A stretch of DNA of 64,000 nt from Prorocentrum cordatum. Its lineage: Eukaryota > Sar > Dinophyceae > Prorocentrales > Prorocentraceae. The DNA lies in NCBI GenBank assembly GCA_963575745.1, contig CAUYUJ010011248.1:403768-467767 (forward strand). Direction: 5' to 3'. Each line of letters starts with the position of its first letter. Positions within the stretch are counted from its first letter, which is position 1. Position numbers and translations under genes: made by a program. Positions 21,634 through 30,389 of this stretch are shown in pieces. The notes below the pieces were generated by a model. It made no database searches, was not told where the DNA came from, and was given only the letters and a program-made list of their open reading frames with translations.

Positions 21634-22065
21634 CTAGGGCGGGCCCTCGAGCGCCCGCGCGCGCTGGGGCCGCTCGGGCAGCGCGTGTAGAGCAGGCGTG
21701 TGGACCGACTCGGGGTCGTCGTCCTCGGGCCCCTCGTCCTCGGGCTCGTCGTCCTCGGGTTCCTCGTCCTCGGGCTGCGGCGCCGACTTGCGGCGCTTGG
21801 CTTTCTGGTCGGCTCGCTTCTTCTCGTTGTCGCTGCTGCTCGGGATCTCGCGCAGCTCTCTGCCGCGTTTCTGGCCCTTGTCGTCCTCGAGCGGCTTCTC
21901 GCTCCCGCTTCCCTTGGCGTCCTGAAGCGGTTTCTCCTCCTTCTTGAGGTTCAGGTTCTCGTCCTTCTCGACCTTATCGGGATTCTCGGCATTCGCCCTC
22001 AGCCTGGCCATCTCGAGGATTAGCCTGGCGTGTACCGCTTGCTCGAATAAGCTCGACTGAGACAT
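21634..22065 (-). CDS. Highly charged protein, 143 residues, unknown
   Basis: Start ATG at 22065, stop at 21634. Order: short helix (LFEQAVHARLILEMARLRAN), Lys/Glu region, a KRRK-type basic cluster that could be a nuclear signal, and an acidic tail of repeated EPEDDEPEDE units. The start codon lies within an R1 unit (minus-strand R1 reads GAGGATGTCTCA), so the repeat supplies the first residues, MSQ. Family unknown. Confidence 0.4.
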   Translation of the reverse strand: MSQSSLFEQAVHARLILEMARLRANAENPDKVEKDENLNLKKEEKPLQDAKGSGSEKPLEDDKGQKRGRELREIPSSSDNEKKRADQKAKRRKSAPQPEDEEPEDDEPEDEGPEDDDPESVHTPALHALPERPQRARALEGPP

Positions 22066-22149
22066 CCTCGAGGTGCTAGCCGGGGCGCCTTGGCGCGTCG
22101 GTGTCGAATGCTCGTAACTTGAAAACTTGAGCAGCGAAATGACTACGGA

Positions 22150-22216
22150 TAGATTTCTCGCTTCGCTTGAAACATTCCAGAACAAACTTGTTTCGCTTGA
22201 GACATCCTCAGGTGAA

Positions 22217-22255
<39 letters not shown>

Positions 22256-22265
22256 AGAGGGCGCA
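22150..22265. repeat. Two R1 units and a (GA)n run
   Basis: R1 at about 22160-22212, GA run at 22222-22248. Confidence 0.8.
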
Positions 22266-22399
22266 GGGAGGAGGACATCAATAGAAAGAGAAAGAGCAAG
22301 CTAGAGAAAGATAATGATATAAAGAGAAAGGAAAATGAGGAAGGAGAGCAGGAGAAGGAAGAGGACGAAGAGAACTAGCAGGAGAAGAAGACGCAGGAT

Positions 22400-23316
22400 A
22401 ACGAGAAGAGAGCTCAAACCAAAGTTCCCAACCTATTAGGTTTTATTTGCAAGCGTTTTCTGAAAATTAAGATTTTAAAGTGCTCGTGTAGGGTAGCTCA
22501 TCTGCCTCGTTTTCCATGGATAGTCAACCGCAGCGATACACAAGTTCAGGGGGGCACTGGGCGGGGGGGGAAGAGAGAGAGGAAAAGAGAGAGAGAGAGA
22601 GAGAGAAATATTGAAAGAGATAGATAGAGAGAGAAAGAGACAGAGAGAGAGAAAGAGAGAAGGGAACCAGCAAATAATGAAACGCAAGAGGAAAAGGAGA
22701 GGAGGAGAGGAGGGGTGAGAAAGGACAAATCCATAGTGCCAAACCTATCAGATTTTATTTACAAGCGCTTTATGAAAATTAAGATTTTTAAATGCTCGTG
22801 TAGGGTAGCTCATCTGCCTCGTTTTCCATGGGTAGTCAACCGCAGCGATAAACAAGTTCAGGGGGGCACGGGGCGGGGGGGGAGGAAAAGATATATATAT
22901 ATATATATATATATTGAAAGAGATAGATAGAGAGAGAAAGAGACAGATAGAGAGAGAATGAGAAGAGAGAAATATCAAACAATGAAAAGCAAGAGGAAAA
23001 GGAGAGGGGGAGAGGAGGAGGAGGGGGAAAAGGAAAATCCAAAGTTCCAAATCTATTGGATTTTATTTACAATCGCTTTATGAAAATTGAGATTTTTATT
23101 TGCTCGTGTAGGGTAGCTCATCCGCCTCGGTTTCCCTGGATAGTCAACCGCGGCGATAATGCAGTTCAGGAAGGCGGGGGGGGGGGGCGAGCGGGCTAGG
23201 GGAGAAAGATAAGAAGAACAAAAAGGAGAGAACGCAAGGAGGAGAGAAATGATGACAAATAAAGGAATATAAAGGAAGATAAGGAGGCGGATGAGGCAGA
23301 GGAGGAGGAGAAGGAA

Positions 23317-23362
<46 letters not shown>

Positions 23363-23366
23363 AGAA

Positions 23367-23400
<34 letters not shown>

Positions 23401-23560
23401 GGAGAGAGAGAGAGAGAGATAAACGGAAGACAAGCAAGAATGAAATGCAAGAGGAGAAGGAGAGGAGGAGTGGAGAGGTGAGAAAGGGAACATCCAAAGT
23501 GTCAAACCTATCAGATGTTATGTTAAACGCTTTATGAAAATTAAGACTTTTAAGTGTTCG
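22400..23560. repeat. R2 satellite, cluster 3 (three units)
   Basis: Cores near 22455, 22765 and 23075, and a partial core near 23525. GA runs in 22570-22660 and 23310-23420, a TA run at 22889-22913. Confidence 0.85.
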
Positions 23561-23562
23561 TG

Positions 23563-24045
23563 TAGATGCTCGCTTGAGACATCCTCAAACTATTGTTTAT
23601 TTCGCTTGAGACATCTTCAAACTATCGTTATTTCGCTTGAGACATCCTCACACTATTGCTTATCTCGTTTGAGACATCCTCGAATTATTATTTATTTCGC
23701 TTGAGACATCCTCAAATTATATATCGCTTGACACAACCTCGAAGAAATGCTTGGGGTCATATTGTGATCCTTCTCGGAAATCCTCGAAGGGTTCTCTTGA
23801 ATTCGCTGGGGGATGAAGCTCAAGGCTCGATATCTTCCTCTTCCTTGTCCTCCTCCTGCTCCTCCTCCTCCTCCTCGCCGACCGACTCCCTCTCCTCCTC
23901 CTCCTCCTCCTCCTCCTCTCCTCCTCCTTCCCTCCTCCTCCTCCTCCTCCTCCTCCTCATCCTCCTCCTCCTCTCCTCCTCCTCCTTCTCCTCCTTTTCC
24001 TCCCCCTCTCCCAGCCTCACTGCGAGCATCTGGTTCGCTTGCGTG
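23563..24045. repeat. Segmental copy of 13613-14113
   Basis: Base for base it follows the R1 array and the 3' end of the 824-residue gene (including GGTTCTCTTGAATTCGCTGG and the CTC tract). It breaks off after CATCTGGTTCGCTTGC, where R3 begins. It therefore carries a truncated pseudogene piece of that gene's C-terminus. Confidence 0.85.
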
Positions 24046-24049
24046 CCTC

Positions 24050-24640
24050 CTCGAGGATCAAGCCCCCGAGGATGAAGATCTTGAGACCGAAGCTCGATCC
24101 TCGATCGACCCCCCGATCGAGAGTCCAAGGTTCTCGAGCCAGGGATCCGAGATCTTGTGATCTCGGACCCGCGATGGCTCGAGAATCCGGGGGCCTCGAT
24201 CGGAAGACCACCCATCGAGGATCAAGCCCTCGATCGGAAGAACCCTGGAGCCTCGATCGGGAGATCTATCGAGGAGCACGCCCCCGACGATGAAGATCTC
24301 GAGACGGGAGCTCGATCCTCGATCGATCCCCCGATCGAGAGTCCAAGGTTCTCGAGCCAGGGATCCGAGATCTTGTGATCTCGGATCCACGATGGCTCGA
24401 GAATCTTGGAGCCTCGATCGGAGGACCTCCTATCGAGGATCAAGCTCTCGAGGATGAAGATCCAGAGACAGAAGCTCGTTCCTCGATCGACCCCCCGATC
24501 GAGAGCCCAAGATTCTCGAGCCAGGGATCCGAGATCTTTTGATCTCGGATCCACGACGGCTCGAGAATCTTGGAGCCTCGATCGGCAGATCGATCGAGGA
24601 TCGAGCCTCTACGAAAGGATAGAGACGAAGTTCTTGCGCT
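24050..24640. repeat. R3 satellite, about 3.5 units
   Basis: Units of about 165-220 bases made of GATCGAG and CTCGAG words. Each contains a hairpin-forming core GGATCCGAGATC-TTGT-GATCTCGGATCC (12-base arms, small changes between copies), near 24145, 24360 and 24526. It lies directly 3' of the gene at 24772-25770. Confidence 0.85.
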
Positions 24641-24771
24641 CGAGAAGCGGCTAACGAAGCCTCTCGCGCTCGAAGTTCTGGAGCCTCTCGGAGAATGCTC
24701 CTTGACAAACTGATATCGAGGAAGCTGGGCCTTGCTCGCCCATCACTCCTCGACCAGGCATCTCGTGAGCC

Positions 24772-25770
24772 TCAGGCCTCTCGATCCGGCTTCGCGGGCA
24801 GACTCTCGCGCTTCTTCTCGGCCTCCTTGCGAATCTCGAAGTTCTTGGTGAATTTCCTCGAGTGGAACTCCTCGGCGAGCGTGGTCTCCTTCTCGAACTT
24901 CTTCTTGGCCTCTTCATCCTTGTCGAGCTTGGCGCGCTTGGCCTGGTACGTGTACTCGTCGAGCTCGTACTTGCTCGAGGCAGTCTGGGCGATCTGCTCG
25001 ACCCACCTGACGACCGCGTCGGTCATACTGACTCGATTGTCCTTGCCATTCTCGCCCCACCCGAACTTGAAGTACTCCTCGGCCTTCTCGGGCAAAATGG
25101 AAAGCGGCTTGCACTCCTCGGCGCGCTCGTTGCTCGGCAGGACCGGGCGGTCCTGCTTGTCGAGTGGGAGAATCCTCTCGAAAAGCGCTTGGAGGTCCTG
25201 GGGGATCTCGCCGATGGCCTTCTCGAACTTCTTGGCTGTCTCCTCGTCTATGGCTCTCGCCTCGTCCAGGAGCTCCTTGCGGAAGCTTGGGCAGAACTTC
25301 CACAACTCGTCGCAGCTTGAGTCTTGGGGGTCGAAGGGGTTGTAGAGCGTCTCGCTGCCCTCGATGAGGGTCTTGAAAAAGACGACCGTGAGCATCTCGG
25401 CCCTTCTCGCGTCCCTGGCGTAGAAGAGGCCCTTGTAGGTCGTCCTCTCGAGGCCGCCTTGCTTGAGAACCGCCTCGAGCATGTGCAGCTTGCTGCTCTT
25501 GCCCCAAACGGCGCTCTCGCCACGCTGGTACGCGCTCGTCATTCTCGCCGCGTCCGTGGCCTCGCCGCTGGCGTGGCACTGGCACATTTCTGCGCAGCCA
25601 GCTTTCTCCGTCAACCACTCGAGGGTCTGGTTGCTCTTCTTGCTCTCCTTCAAGAGCTCGGCCAAGAGCTCGTTGGTCTTCTTGGTCTCCTCGATCATCA
25701 CCTTGAAGCTCGCGGCGTCGGGGGCCTCGGCCCCGGCGGAGGAAGCGGCGGCGCCCTTGAGCAGAGTCAT
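24772..25770 (-). CDS. 332-residue protein, paralogue A of a local family
   Basis: ATG at 25770, uninterrupted to 24772. Order: an Ala-rich start; a heptad-like helix (LLAELLKESKKSNQ); EKAGCAEMCQCHASGEATDA with three Cys; TYKGLFYARDARRAEM; a conserved GEIPQDLQALFERILPLDK; an acidic/aromatic region; YELDEYTYQAKRAKLD; and a Lys/Glu-rich tail. The same blocks in the same order occur in the product of 42172-43243. I recognise no named family. Leader sequence before the ATG and the R3 satellite after the stop are shared with the paralogue, so the duplicated unit included the flanks. Confidence 0.6.
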   Translation of the reverse strand: MTLLKGAAASSAGAEAPDAASFKVMIEETKKTNELLAELLKESKKSNQTLEWLTEKAGCAEMCQCHASGEATDAARMTSAYQRGESAVWGKSSKLHMLEAVLKQGGLERTTYKGLFYARDARRAEMLTVVFFKTLIEGSETLYNPFDPQDSSCDELWKFCPSFRKELLDEARAIDEETAKKFEKAIGEIPQDLQALFERILPLDKQDRPVLPSNERAEECKPLSILPEKAEEYFKFGWGENGKDNRVSMTDAVVRWVEQIAQTASSKYELDEYTYQAKRAKLDKDEEAKKKFEKETTLAEEFHSRKFTKNFEIRKEAEKKRESLPAKPDREA

Positions 25771-25930
25771 CGGCTCGAAGGCTCGAAGCGGGCAGGCTGA
25801 GGCTCGAGGCTCGATGGCTTGGAGTCTGAGGCTCGAAAGGCTCGAAAAGCTCGAGCCACAACGGTTGCGGTGCCATCGTCGTCGTCGTCGTCGCCGTTTG
25901 CGAGCGGAACTTTCGGAATCTCTCGGAATT
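25771..25930 (-). other. Shared 5' leader of paralogue A
   Basis: Repeats of GGCTCGAAA and CTCGAGCC. On the minus strand CCGTTGTGGCTCGAG (about 25867-25853) parallels CCGTTCTGGCTCGAG before paralogue B. Both resemble a spliced leader with an internal loss (CCGT...TTGGCTCAAG); that reading is uncertain. Confidence 0.4.
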
Positions 25931-25934
25931 TCAA

Positions 25935-26014
25935 TGAATTCATAGAATCCAGGTAGGAATGAATAAAAATCTTAGAAACCGATAGGAATCAAGAGAGAGA
26001 AACGAAGAGAGAAA

Positions 26015-26052
<38 letters not shown>

Positions 26053-26100
26053 ATACAGAGAGGAAATAATGAAAAGCAAGAGGAGAAGAATACATCAAAA
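25935..26100. repeat. GA-rich tract
   Basis: (GA)n at about 26005-26050 within AGAAACGAAGAG-like sequence. No gene. Confidence 0.8.
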
Positions 26101-26570
26101 GGATAATGAGAAGAGGAGAGGAGGATGCAAATGAAAAATCCAAAGTACTAAACCTATCAGATGTTATTTTAAACGCCGTATGAAAATTAAGATTTTTAAG
26201 TGCTCGTGTAGGGGTGGCTCATCCGCCACGGTTTCCCTGGATAGTCAACCGCGGCGATAATGAAGTTCAGGCGGGCGGGGGTTGGGGAGGGGGGGGCAGG
26301 AAAGAAAGGACGAAAGAAGGGAAGACATAATGAAAGAAAGGAAAGAAAGGAAGACAAATAAAGGAATATAAAAGAAGATAGGTGAGGTGGAGGAGGAGGA
26401 GGAGGAGAAGGAACACCCAAAGTTCCAAATCTATGAGATTTTATATACAAGCGCTTTATGAAAATTAAGTTTTTTTATCTGCTCGTGTAGGGTAGCTCAT
26501 CCGCCTCGGTTTCCCTGGATAGTCAACCGCGGCGATGATAAAGTTCAGGCGGGCGGGGGATTGGGGAGGG
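26100..26570. repeat. R2 satellite, cluster 4, left part
   Basis: Cores near 26172 and 26452. The cluster is interrupted at 26570 by the LINE and resumes at 41059. Confidence 0.85.
26557..26570. repeat. LINE target-site duplication, left copy
   Basis: GGGATTGGGGAGGG, identical to 41059-41072. The duplicated word is ordinary R2 sequence. Confidence 0.8.
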
Positions 26571-26631
26571 AACGGAACGGAACGGTCGCTGAAAACGAGC
26601 TGCGCGCGCGCGGCTACGTGCCCTCACGGGC

Positions 26632-27531
26632 TCAGCGTAATTGGCCAGCCCATCGTGTCAGAGGGCGCCCGCGGGCTCTCCGCCCGTCAGGTGTCCAGTC
26701 GTGGACTCGCCGGGCCCACCGGTCGTAGCTCATGCCATTGAGTCTTTCGCTCCAGCCCTGCAGCCGGGATCGGCGCTCCTCCGTCCAGCAGGGTACGTGG
26801 CGTTCCTCCATCCAGTGGCGCGCCTCCGTCGTCACACGCTGTACCCAATCTACCCATGTCTCCACGTCCCCGTCCTGCTTGTACACTCGTCCCCGCCCCA
26901 ACATAGCCCGGACCATTTTGAGCTGTGTCCCTTTCAGTTTTGAATCTCGTTCCGCTGTCATTACCCAGCTGACGCAACCATGCAGCGCTGTCGGGGTGAC
27001 CACGGAATGGAAAAGCTTCATCCGAAGACCAATCGGCACTGCTTTGTCAGTCAGCTCGTGCCTGAAGGTGCCGAACTTAGCCCACGCCCTCTTCAGTCGG
27101 TGCGTCAGCTGGACGGCCAGAAACGTAAGCGCCCTGCCTAAATACATATTGGTTTCCGTGGGCTCCATGACTTCGATATTCATCCCCTCTACCACCGCCA
27201 ATCTGACTTTGCTGCCATAACCAATGTTGTTGTGCTGTATCTTCGTCTTGTCCGGGTGGAGCTCCAGCCCGACTTTCGCACTCTCTCGCTTCACGTCCGC
27301 AATCATTTTTTTGAGCTGTGGTAGGGAGCGGCCGACAAGCAAAATGTCATCTGCAAACCTCAAATTGGTTAAAACAGAATGTCCTGTGTAACCAAGCTGC
27401 ACGCCGCACTTTCTGGCAGCCCATTGTGCTTTCACCTTGCGCATTACCTCCTCCAGCACACAGTTGAAAATAACCGGACTTATGGGATCGCCTTGTTTCG
27501 TCCCCTTTAAGATGTCGAAGTCGCGGCTCGT
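26632..27531 (-). pseudogene. LINE ORF2, C-terminal part of reverse transcriptase
   Basis: Read from the right-hand junction at 27531: SRDFDILKGTKQGDPISP (RT motif with the conserved KGxxQGDPLSP), FADDILLVG (catalytic FADD), then LELHPDKTKI and a C-terminal region with a Trp-rich segment ending near 26632. It continues the RT begun at 37457-39077; the codons join exactly once the LTR element and one TCGT are removed. Confidence 0.8.
27528..27531. repeat. LTR element target-site duplication, left copy
   Basis: TCGT here and at 37457-37460. Confidence 0.75.
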
Positions 27532-27645
27532 TGTTGCAGAGCTCCAGATTTTCCGATGATAGGTTCAGCGCATGTTGCCAACAGAGTTTGTGAACCGTGC
27601 CCTGTGGCTCAAGGCAAAAACGTTTGCTTGTCTCCGTCTGCCACA
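27532..27645 (+). repeat. Left LTR, 114 bases
   Basis: TGTTGCAGAGC ... CCGTCTGCCACA, identical over its whole length to 37343-37456. Unusually short for an LTR that must carry promoter and polyadenylation signals. Confidence 0.9.
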
Positions 27646-27647
27646 GT

Positions 27648-27660
27648 TGGTAGCGGAGCG
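27648..27660 (+). promoter_or_regulatory. Primer-binding site, initiator-tRNA-Met type
   Basis: TGGTAGCGGAGCG starts two bases after the LTR. It is complementary to a tRNA 3' end in CCA and close to the initiator-Met form TGGTAGCAGAG used by many copia elements. Confidence 0.75.
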
Positions 27661-27790
27661 CGGTCCTCGGGCGGGGCGCCATGGGCAGGCAGGGGCACGC
27701 TCAGCGAGAGCGCGTACTGCCAGCTCGCGTGCGCTCGCCCAGCGGCTGCGCTCGCATCCAGCAAGCAGCGTGTGATCCACGGCGAGCGGG

Positions 27791-30304
27791 ATGCCCGACG
27801 ACGGGAAGGATGTAGAGGTGTTTGCAGTCCGGCAAGAGCCGCCAGCAGGAGCCGCCCCAGGAGGCGGTCAGCAGCTGGCGCCTGCGGTCAGCATGGGGGC
27901 CGACGAGCTCAGGGAGATGATCAGGGGTATAGTTTCAGAAACTATGGGATCTGGAGCTCGACGGCAGGAAGCGACAGAAGATCGAGACCCTTGGAAGGAC
28001 CCCACCAGAGATCCTTGGGTTAAAGAGAGCGCTCCCACTGGAGGAGCAGGCACTGACGGAGACGACAAGGACAAGAGCTGGTGGGACAACAAGGACGGCA
28101 GCTGGGACAAGGGCGACTGGAGCAATACTGGGCGAGATGCTTGGGGCTCCGGCGCCTAGAACAGCTGGAAGGACACGTGGAATGGGTCCAGCAGCTGGGC
28201 CGGCGGGAGAGGAGACTTCAGCGACCCTCCCACTTGGCCGGGCTGGACCAATTATAGGCAGTGGAAGATTGCGATGAGAAGATGGAACAAGAATACGGAC
28301 GTCCAGCTTTGGCGTCGAGCCGAGAAGTTCATGAAGCTCTTCGACTACAACTTCCAGGCGAAGTTCGAGGACGCGAGCGAGGACACCCTCGTGTCCCCCG
28401 AGTGGCTCGACGTGCTCATCGGCAGGATGGACATGATGGCGGGAGAGCGTGAGGGAGACCAGCTCCGTCGAGCTGGCCGTCGCGCCTTCTTCGAGGCCGC
28501 GAGGGAGTCAAAGGAGTCCCTCACGCAGTTCGTCGCTCGACGAGAGGCTCAGCTCCAGGACGCCGAGGGACACGACTTGTGGATGAGCCCGAAGCTCAAA
28601 GGACTACTGCTGGAGGAGGGCGCAGGCTTGGGCGCCCAAGGTATGCAGAATTTACGCACGCTCACGCATGGCAGGCTCGACTTCGCCGACGTTGCGTGGG
28701 CTCTCCGGCAGATGGACGCCACCGGGATGGAGCGCCTCCTCCCCGGGCGACCTGGCCCAGGTGCCATGCTGGCGACGAGCTCTGAGGACCGAGGTCCAGC
28801 GGGCGACCCGGCTCTCACGTTTCAGTCCTCTCCTCCTCTCTCCTCCCCCGGTCGGTTCGAGGTCGGTGGTGGTGCCAACGGAGACCCCGACGAGGCCAAC
28901 TACTACGACGGCTCGACCGAGGGAGACGACGACTCGCATGACTCGGAGGATGACATCGTCGCGCTGCTCGCAGAGATCGAGGACCTGGACGTGCAGGTGG
29001 ACAACGACGACGAGATCTGGGCCTTCCTTGAGAAGAAGCCCAACAACTCCCGCACCTGGAAGCAGAATAAGGACATCAAGCGGGCTGCTCGCAAGGACAG
29101 GGAGTATTACGGCATGAAGAAGTCAGATGGACGAGGGCCTCCTCCTCCTCCCGCTGCTCGAGCCGGCCGCCCGAGGGATGCCGCCGGTCGACGGGATCGC
29201 AGCGGCCGAGGTCGAGAGGCTCGTTCCAATCATCGAGGCCGACTTTCACGAGAGCAGCTCATGAAGGTGACCCGATGCAAGAGATGCAACGAGAAGGGGC
29301 ACTGGGGCAAGGAGTGTCCCAAGTACGGAGACCACGTGCCAGGAGCTGCGAATCCCAGCCGTCCCAGCAGTGGCGGGAAGTCAGACCGACAGAAGGTGTC
29401 GGCCTACATGTTTGACGGCTTCGTGGGCTCGGGCTCTCCAGGCGGCTCCTCGGGCATCTTCGTCTCGGATGCGATTGAGGCCTCCTGGGACGAGGCAGAC
29501 GACGAGATCACCAAGGGCAGCATCTTCATCACGGCCGGGGCCACACAGGCTCTGGTGGATCCTGGAGCGGGCAGCGACCTGGTCGGAGTGCAGTCGTTGA
29601 ACCGAGAGTCCCAGGCGTTGGCCAGCCTGGGTCTCCAGTACGTCGAGATCCCCCAGTCGTGCAGGCCTCTCAAGGCGGCGCACGGCGTTGGCGGGGCTGC
29701 CAAGGTGATCAGCGTCATCCTTTTTCCTCTCTGCCTGGGAGGCGCCCTGGGCGTGATAGAGACGACAGTCCTAGCGGACAACGTGCCACATATTTTGAGC
29801 GTTAATCTTTTGGAGTATCTCGGCTCGGTGATAGACCTGCCGAGAAACGAATTGGTTTTGCATACGCTAGGCGAGACCGAGAAGATGACTCGCCTGGGCT
29901 CCGGGCACAGGCTTGTCGACATCATTCGCCCTCTCAAGGAAGAGGTGAGTGTCACGCCTCCAGCTCTGAGGAGGTACCCGTTCCTGAGGGCCGACTCGTT
30001 TCAGCTAGTCGACCAAGCCCCGCAGATCATGTCGGATGAAGGGGTGATCTCGAGGTATATGGTCCTTCTCATCCTTCTCATCTTCATCATCAGTGGGGGA
30101 CTGCTGTGGGCTGGTCATCGATGGGGCTATCTCGGGACGTTCGGGAACCAGGTCCGGGCCAGGTTCGAGGTCCTTCGGAACAAGCTTATCGGCGTCTTCT
30201 GGCCACGGGCTAAGTTAGCAGCCTCCGAGACAGTCCGGGCCTCGGGATCCCCGCGAGAAGCTAAGGTGAGGCCGAAGGCGACAAGGAGACCTACGAGTCG
30301 GAGC
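27791..30304 (+). CDS. Retrotransposon gag and protease, with an in-frame TAG and a membrane segment
   Basis: ATG at 27791. The frame meets a TAG at 28157-28159 and continues, in the same phase, as Trp/Asp-rich gag sequence, a gag core (RRAEKFMKLFDYNFQ and onward), an acidic region, a zinc knuckle CKRCNEKGHWGKEC (29277-29318), and a protease with ALVDPGAGSDLVG as the flap/active-site strand and VIDLPRNELVL as the C-terminal strand. The active site is D-P-G-A rather than D-T/S-G-A. Then comes a hydrophobic stretch, VLLILLIFIISGGLLWAG (30061-30115), long enough for a membrane helix. After about 30304 (GTGAGT) the frame stops looking like protein and coding moves to another phase. Confidence 0.75.
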
Positions 30305-30389
30305 GTGAGTTGGGTCCTCGTTTTCAGATTCAGCCTCGCCATCTCGGTCTCCGTAGTCGCTTCAGGCTCAAATCTTTCCAGCCTTTCAG

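Noticed and set aside
27348-27682. Minus-strand frame spanning the left LTR as a separate gene
   Set aside because: It is a fusion of LINE and LTR sequence read through the junction.
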